Of a DNA stretch of 24,483 nucleotides, positions 23,108 through 24,483 are shown in pieces; within the stretch, counting starts at the first letter, position 1, and each line of letters starts with the position of its first letter. Under the pieces are notes generated by a model. That model did not search any database, was not told the origin of the DNA, and saw only the letters and a list, made by a program, of their open reading frames with translations. The stretch is from TMED27 sp964350435 (GTDB lineage: Bacteria; Pseudomonadota; Alphaproteobacteria; Micavibrionales; Micavibrionaceae): positions 1 through 24,483 of the forward strand of contig CAYGJS010000032.1 in NCBI GenBank assembly GCA_964350435.1, written 5' to 3'. A program made the position numbers and the translations under genes.

Positions 23108-23301
23108 AGATTCAGTTGGGCCTTAAGGGTTTTAAACCTTTTTGGTGCAACATCCTGATGAAAACGGGATGCTCTGCAAGAACAAGTCCTTTTCGCTCCG
23201 GCGAAAAAAGTTCTGGACTTATGCGTCGTTCTGACGCTATATGCAGCCATCCCCTAGGATATTTATATTTTTAAGACTTAAAAGAAGAAGGCGAGAAACA
23301 T
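23108..23301 (+). promoter_or_regulatory. Structured 5' leader of the rpsL operon
   Basis: Several hairpins can be drawn. One is AAGGG-TTTT-AAACCTT near 23125. One is CATCC/GGATG near 23151-23171. A long one is AAGTCC-TTTTCGC-TCCG-GCGAAAA...GGACTT (23184-23220, inner 7-bp stem perfect). The last is GCGTC/GACGC (23223-23237). The dense folding suggests a regulatory mRNA leader, perhaps autogenous control by S12 or S7. No named motif is recognised. Confidence 0.45.
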
Positions 23302-23673
23302 ATGCCAACCATTCAGCAACTCGTGCGTAAACCACGAGAAAAAGTTGTAAAAGCTAAGAAAAACCGCGCATTGAAGAGCAATCCTCAACGCCGCGGCGTT
23401 TGTACGCGCGTTTATACAACGACACCAAAAAAACCGAACTCAGCCTTGCGTAAGGTTGCCAAGGTGCGTTTGACAACAGGAATGGAAGTTATTTGTTATA
23501 TCCCCGGAGAGGGGCACAACCTGCAGGAGCACTCAGTGGTTCTTGTTCGCGGCGGTCGTATCAAGGACTTGCCAGGGGTTCGTTACACAATTATCCGCGG
23601 TGCCTTGGATACACAGGGCGTTAAAGATCGTAAACAATCACGTTCGCGTTACGGCGCGAAGCGTCCAAAATAA
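23302..23673 (+). CDS. rpsL: 30S ribosomal protein S12
   Basis: This 123-residue decoding-centre protein is of standard length. The sequence MPTIQQLVRKPREKVV, the RVYTTTPKKPNSALRK loop with Lys43 and Lys44, and GGRIKDLPGVRY with Lys88 and Pro91 are intact. These are the residues whose changes give streptomycin resistance or dependence in other bacteria, and here they are of the sensitive type. The start follows AAGAAGAAGGCGAGAAACAT. It is the first gene of the str operon, which lacks tuf within the window. Confidence 0.97.
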   Translation: MPTIQQLVRKPREKVVKAKKNRALKSNPQRRGVCTRVYTTTPKKPNSALRKVAKVRLTTGMEVICYIPGEGHNLQEHSVVLVRGGRIKDLPGVRYTIIRGALDTQGVKDRKQSRSRYGAKRPK

Positions 23674-23710
23674 CGGAGATCTTGACGAACGAAGTGAGTT
23701 TTAGATCCAC

Positions 23711-23789
23711 GTTATCCTAAGGAGTGAAACGACGAAGGATCTAGTCAAACAAAACATCAGATCCTTCAGCGCAAGCGCTTCAGGATGAC
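23711..23789. repeat. GTTAT...ATGAC palindromic element in the rpsL-rpsG gap
   Basis: The left half GTTATCCTAAGGAG...GAAGGATCTAG and right half AGATCCTTCAGCGC-AA-GCGCTTCAGGATGAC are imperfect inverted copies. It belongs with the elements at 3834-3910 and 12445-12508. It fills most of the 141-bp spacer in which, in E. coli, S7 binds its own mRNA. AGATC words at 23677 and 23703 may be additional partial units. Confidence 0.72.
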
Positions 23790-23814
23790 AAGATAGGAAA
23801 AGAAAGAGACTGAA

Positions 23815-24348
23815 ATGAGCAGAAGACATAGAGCAGAAAAAAGAGAAATCCTTCCAGACCCTAAATTCGGGGATTTGGTGCTGTCTAAATTCATCAACAA
23901 CATGATGTTGGATGGTAAAAAATCGGTTGCTGAAACCATCGTTTACAAAGCGATCGAGATTCTCGAGAAAAAAGGCGGTAATGATAACGCCAAGTCAGAA
24001 GAAGGCGAAGAAGACGGTTCTCTGGCGGCGATTGCGTCCAAAAGCAAGGGTTTGATGCTGTTCCACAAGGCGTTGAAGAATGCTCGTCCTAAGCTTGAAG
24101 TGCGTTCACGCCGTGTTGGCGGTGCAACCTATCAGGTGCCTGTTGAGGTTCGCCATGAACGCGCTGTGGCATTGTCCATGCGTTGGTTGATCGATGCGGC
24201 GCGTAAGCGCAGCGAAAACACCATGGTTGATCGCGTGGCCAACGAGCTTCTCGATGCAGCGAATGAGCGCGGTAACGCCGTGAAGAAAAAAGACGATACC
24301 CACAAGATGGCGGATGCGAACAAGGCTTTTGCCCACTTCAGATGGTAA
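23815..24348 (+). CDS. rpsG: 30S ribosomal protein S7 with an acidic insertion
   Basis: This 177-residue primary-binding protein of the 30S head is about 20 residues longer than the common 156-157. The start MSRRHRAEKREILPDPKFGD, the ARPKLEVRSRRVGGATYQVP signature (90-109), and the ending THKMADANKAFAHFRW are typical. Extra sequence lies at about residues 54-80, between helix KAIEILEKK and FHKALKNARP, where most S7 proteins have a short loop. It is acidic (KSEEGEEDGS) and likely disordered. The frame is intact. The gap to fusA is 35 bp and holds two CTCACAA words. Confidence 0.95.
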   Translation: MSRRHRAEKREILPDPKFGDLVLSKFINNMMLDGKKSVAETIVYKAIEILEKKGGNDNAKSEEGEEDGSLAAIASKSKGLMLFHKALKNARPKLEVRSRRVGGATYQVPVEVRHERAVALSMRWLIDAARKRSENTMVDRVANELLDAANERGNAVKKKDDTHKMADANKAFAHFRW

Positions 24349-24383
24349 AACTCACAACTCACAACTAAGGACTGATAAGTAAT

Positions 24384-24483
24384 ATGGCACGCGAACACGC
24401 AATAACCCACTACCGGAACTTCGGCATTATGGCGCATATCGATGCGGGTAAAACCACAACGACAGAGCGCATCTTGTTCTATT
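24384..24483 (+). CDS. fusA: Elongation factor G, 5' end (cut by window edge)
   Basis: The first 33 codons give MAREHAITHYRNFGIMAHID followed by AGKTTTTERILFY. The P-loop (G1) of the translational GTPase is at residues 17-24 (AHIDAGKT). This, together with its place after rpsL-rpsG, identifies EF-G, which drives ribosomal translocation and, with RRF, recycling. The remaining roughly 660 codons lie beyond the window. Confidence 0.96.
   Translation, partial: MAREHAITHYRNFGIMAHIDAGKTTTTERILFY

Overview
The window reads as chromosomal DNA of an alphaproteobacterium. Evidence for this is the block rplK-rplA-rplJ-rplL-rpoB-rpoC-rpsL-rpsG-fusA, the infA-maf-rng cluster next to a tRNA-Phe, RpoB and RpoC of about 1410 residues each with alphaproteobacterial-style inserts, and a glycine decarboxylase split into two subunits. 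I cannot name a genus. A lineage near Rhodospirillales/Micavibrionales is only a guess.

Region 1 (about 1-1810) is the end of an integrated element. A tyrosine recombinase and a small putative DNA-binding protein lie, on the minus strand, directly downstream of a minus-strand tRNA-Phe(GAA). The tRNA 3' end is the likely attachment site, and the rest of the element lies to the left, outside the window. Region 2 (1959-4167, minus strand) is infA-maf-rng: translation initiation, a nucleotide pyrophosphatase, and a short RNase E/G-type nuclease. Region 3 (4431-10147, plus strand) is a compact glycine cleavage operon, gcvT-[RseP-like membrane protease]-gcvH-gcvPA-gcvPB, with overlaps or very short gaps. 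The intramembrane metalloprotease inside it is unexpected. The dihydrolipoyl dehydrogenase gene is not here. Region 4 (10313-24483, plus strand) is the transcription/translation block: secE, nusG, L11, L1, L10, L7/L12, rpoB, rpoC, S12, S7 and the first 33 codons of EF-G.

The core genes are ordinary, but the DNA between and inside them is littered with short palindromic elements. A GTCAT...ATGAC family lies upstream of maf, upstream of rplJ, three times between rpoB and rpoC, and between rpsL and rpsG. Two other palindromes sit in frame inside essential or metabolic genes: a 41-bp perfect stem-loop in gcvPA and a G/C-rich palindrome in maf.

The most unusual stretch is the 541-bp rpoB-rpoC spacer. 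It carries a second copy of the rpoC ribosome-binding site and its first 12 codons. This copy is cut off by a palindromic element and differs from the real start only at synonymous third positions. The same spacer holds an apparent scrap of an unrelated cysteine-containing coding sequence.

Visible regulation includes a strong sigma70-type promoter and a multi-hairpin leader before rpsL, a terminator after rpoC, a terminator or attenuator after rplL followed by a candidate rpoB promoter, and a possible attenuator just before rplJ. No CRISPR array, rRNA gene, glycine riboswitch or complete insertion sequence is visible.
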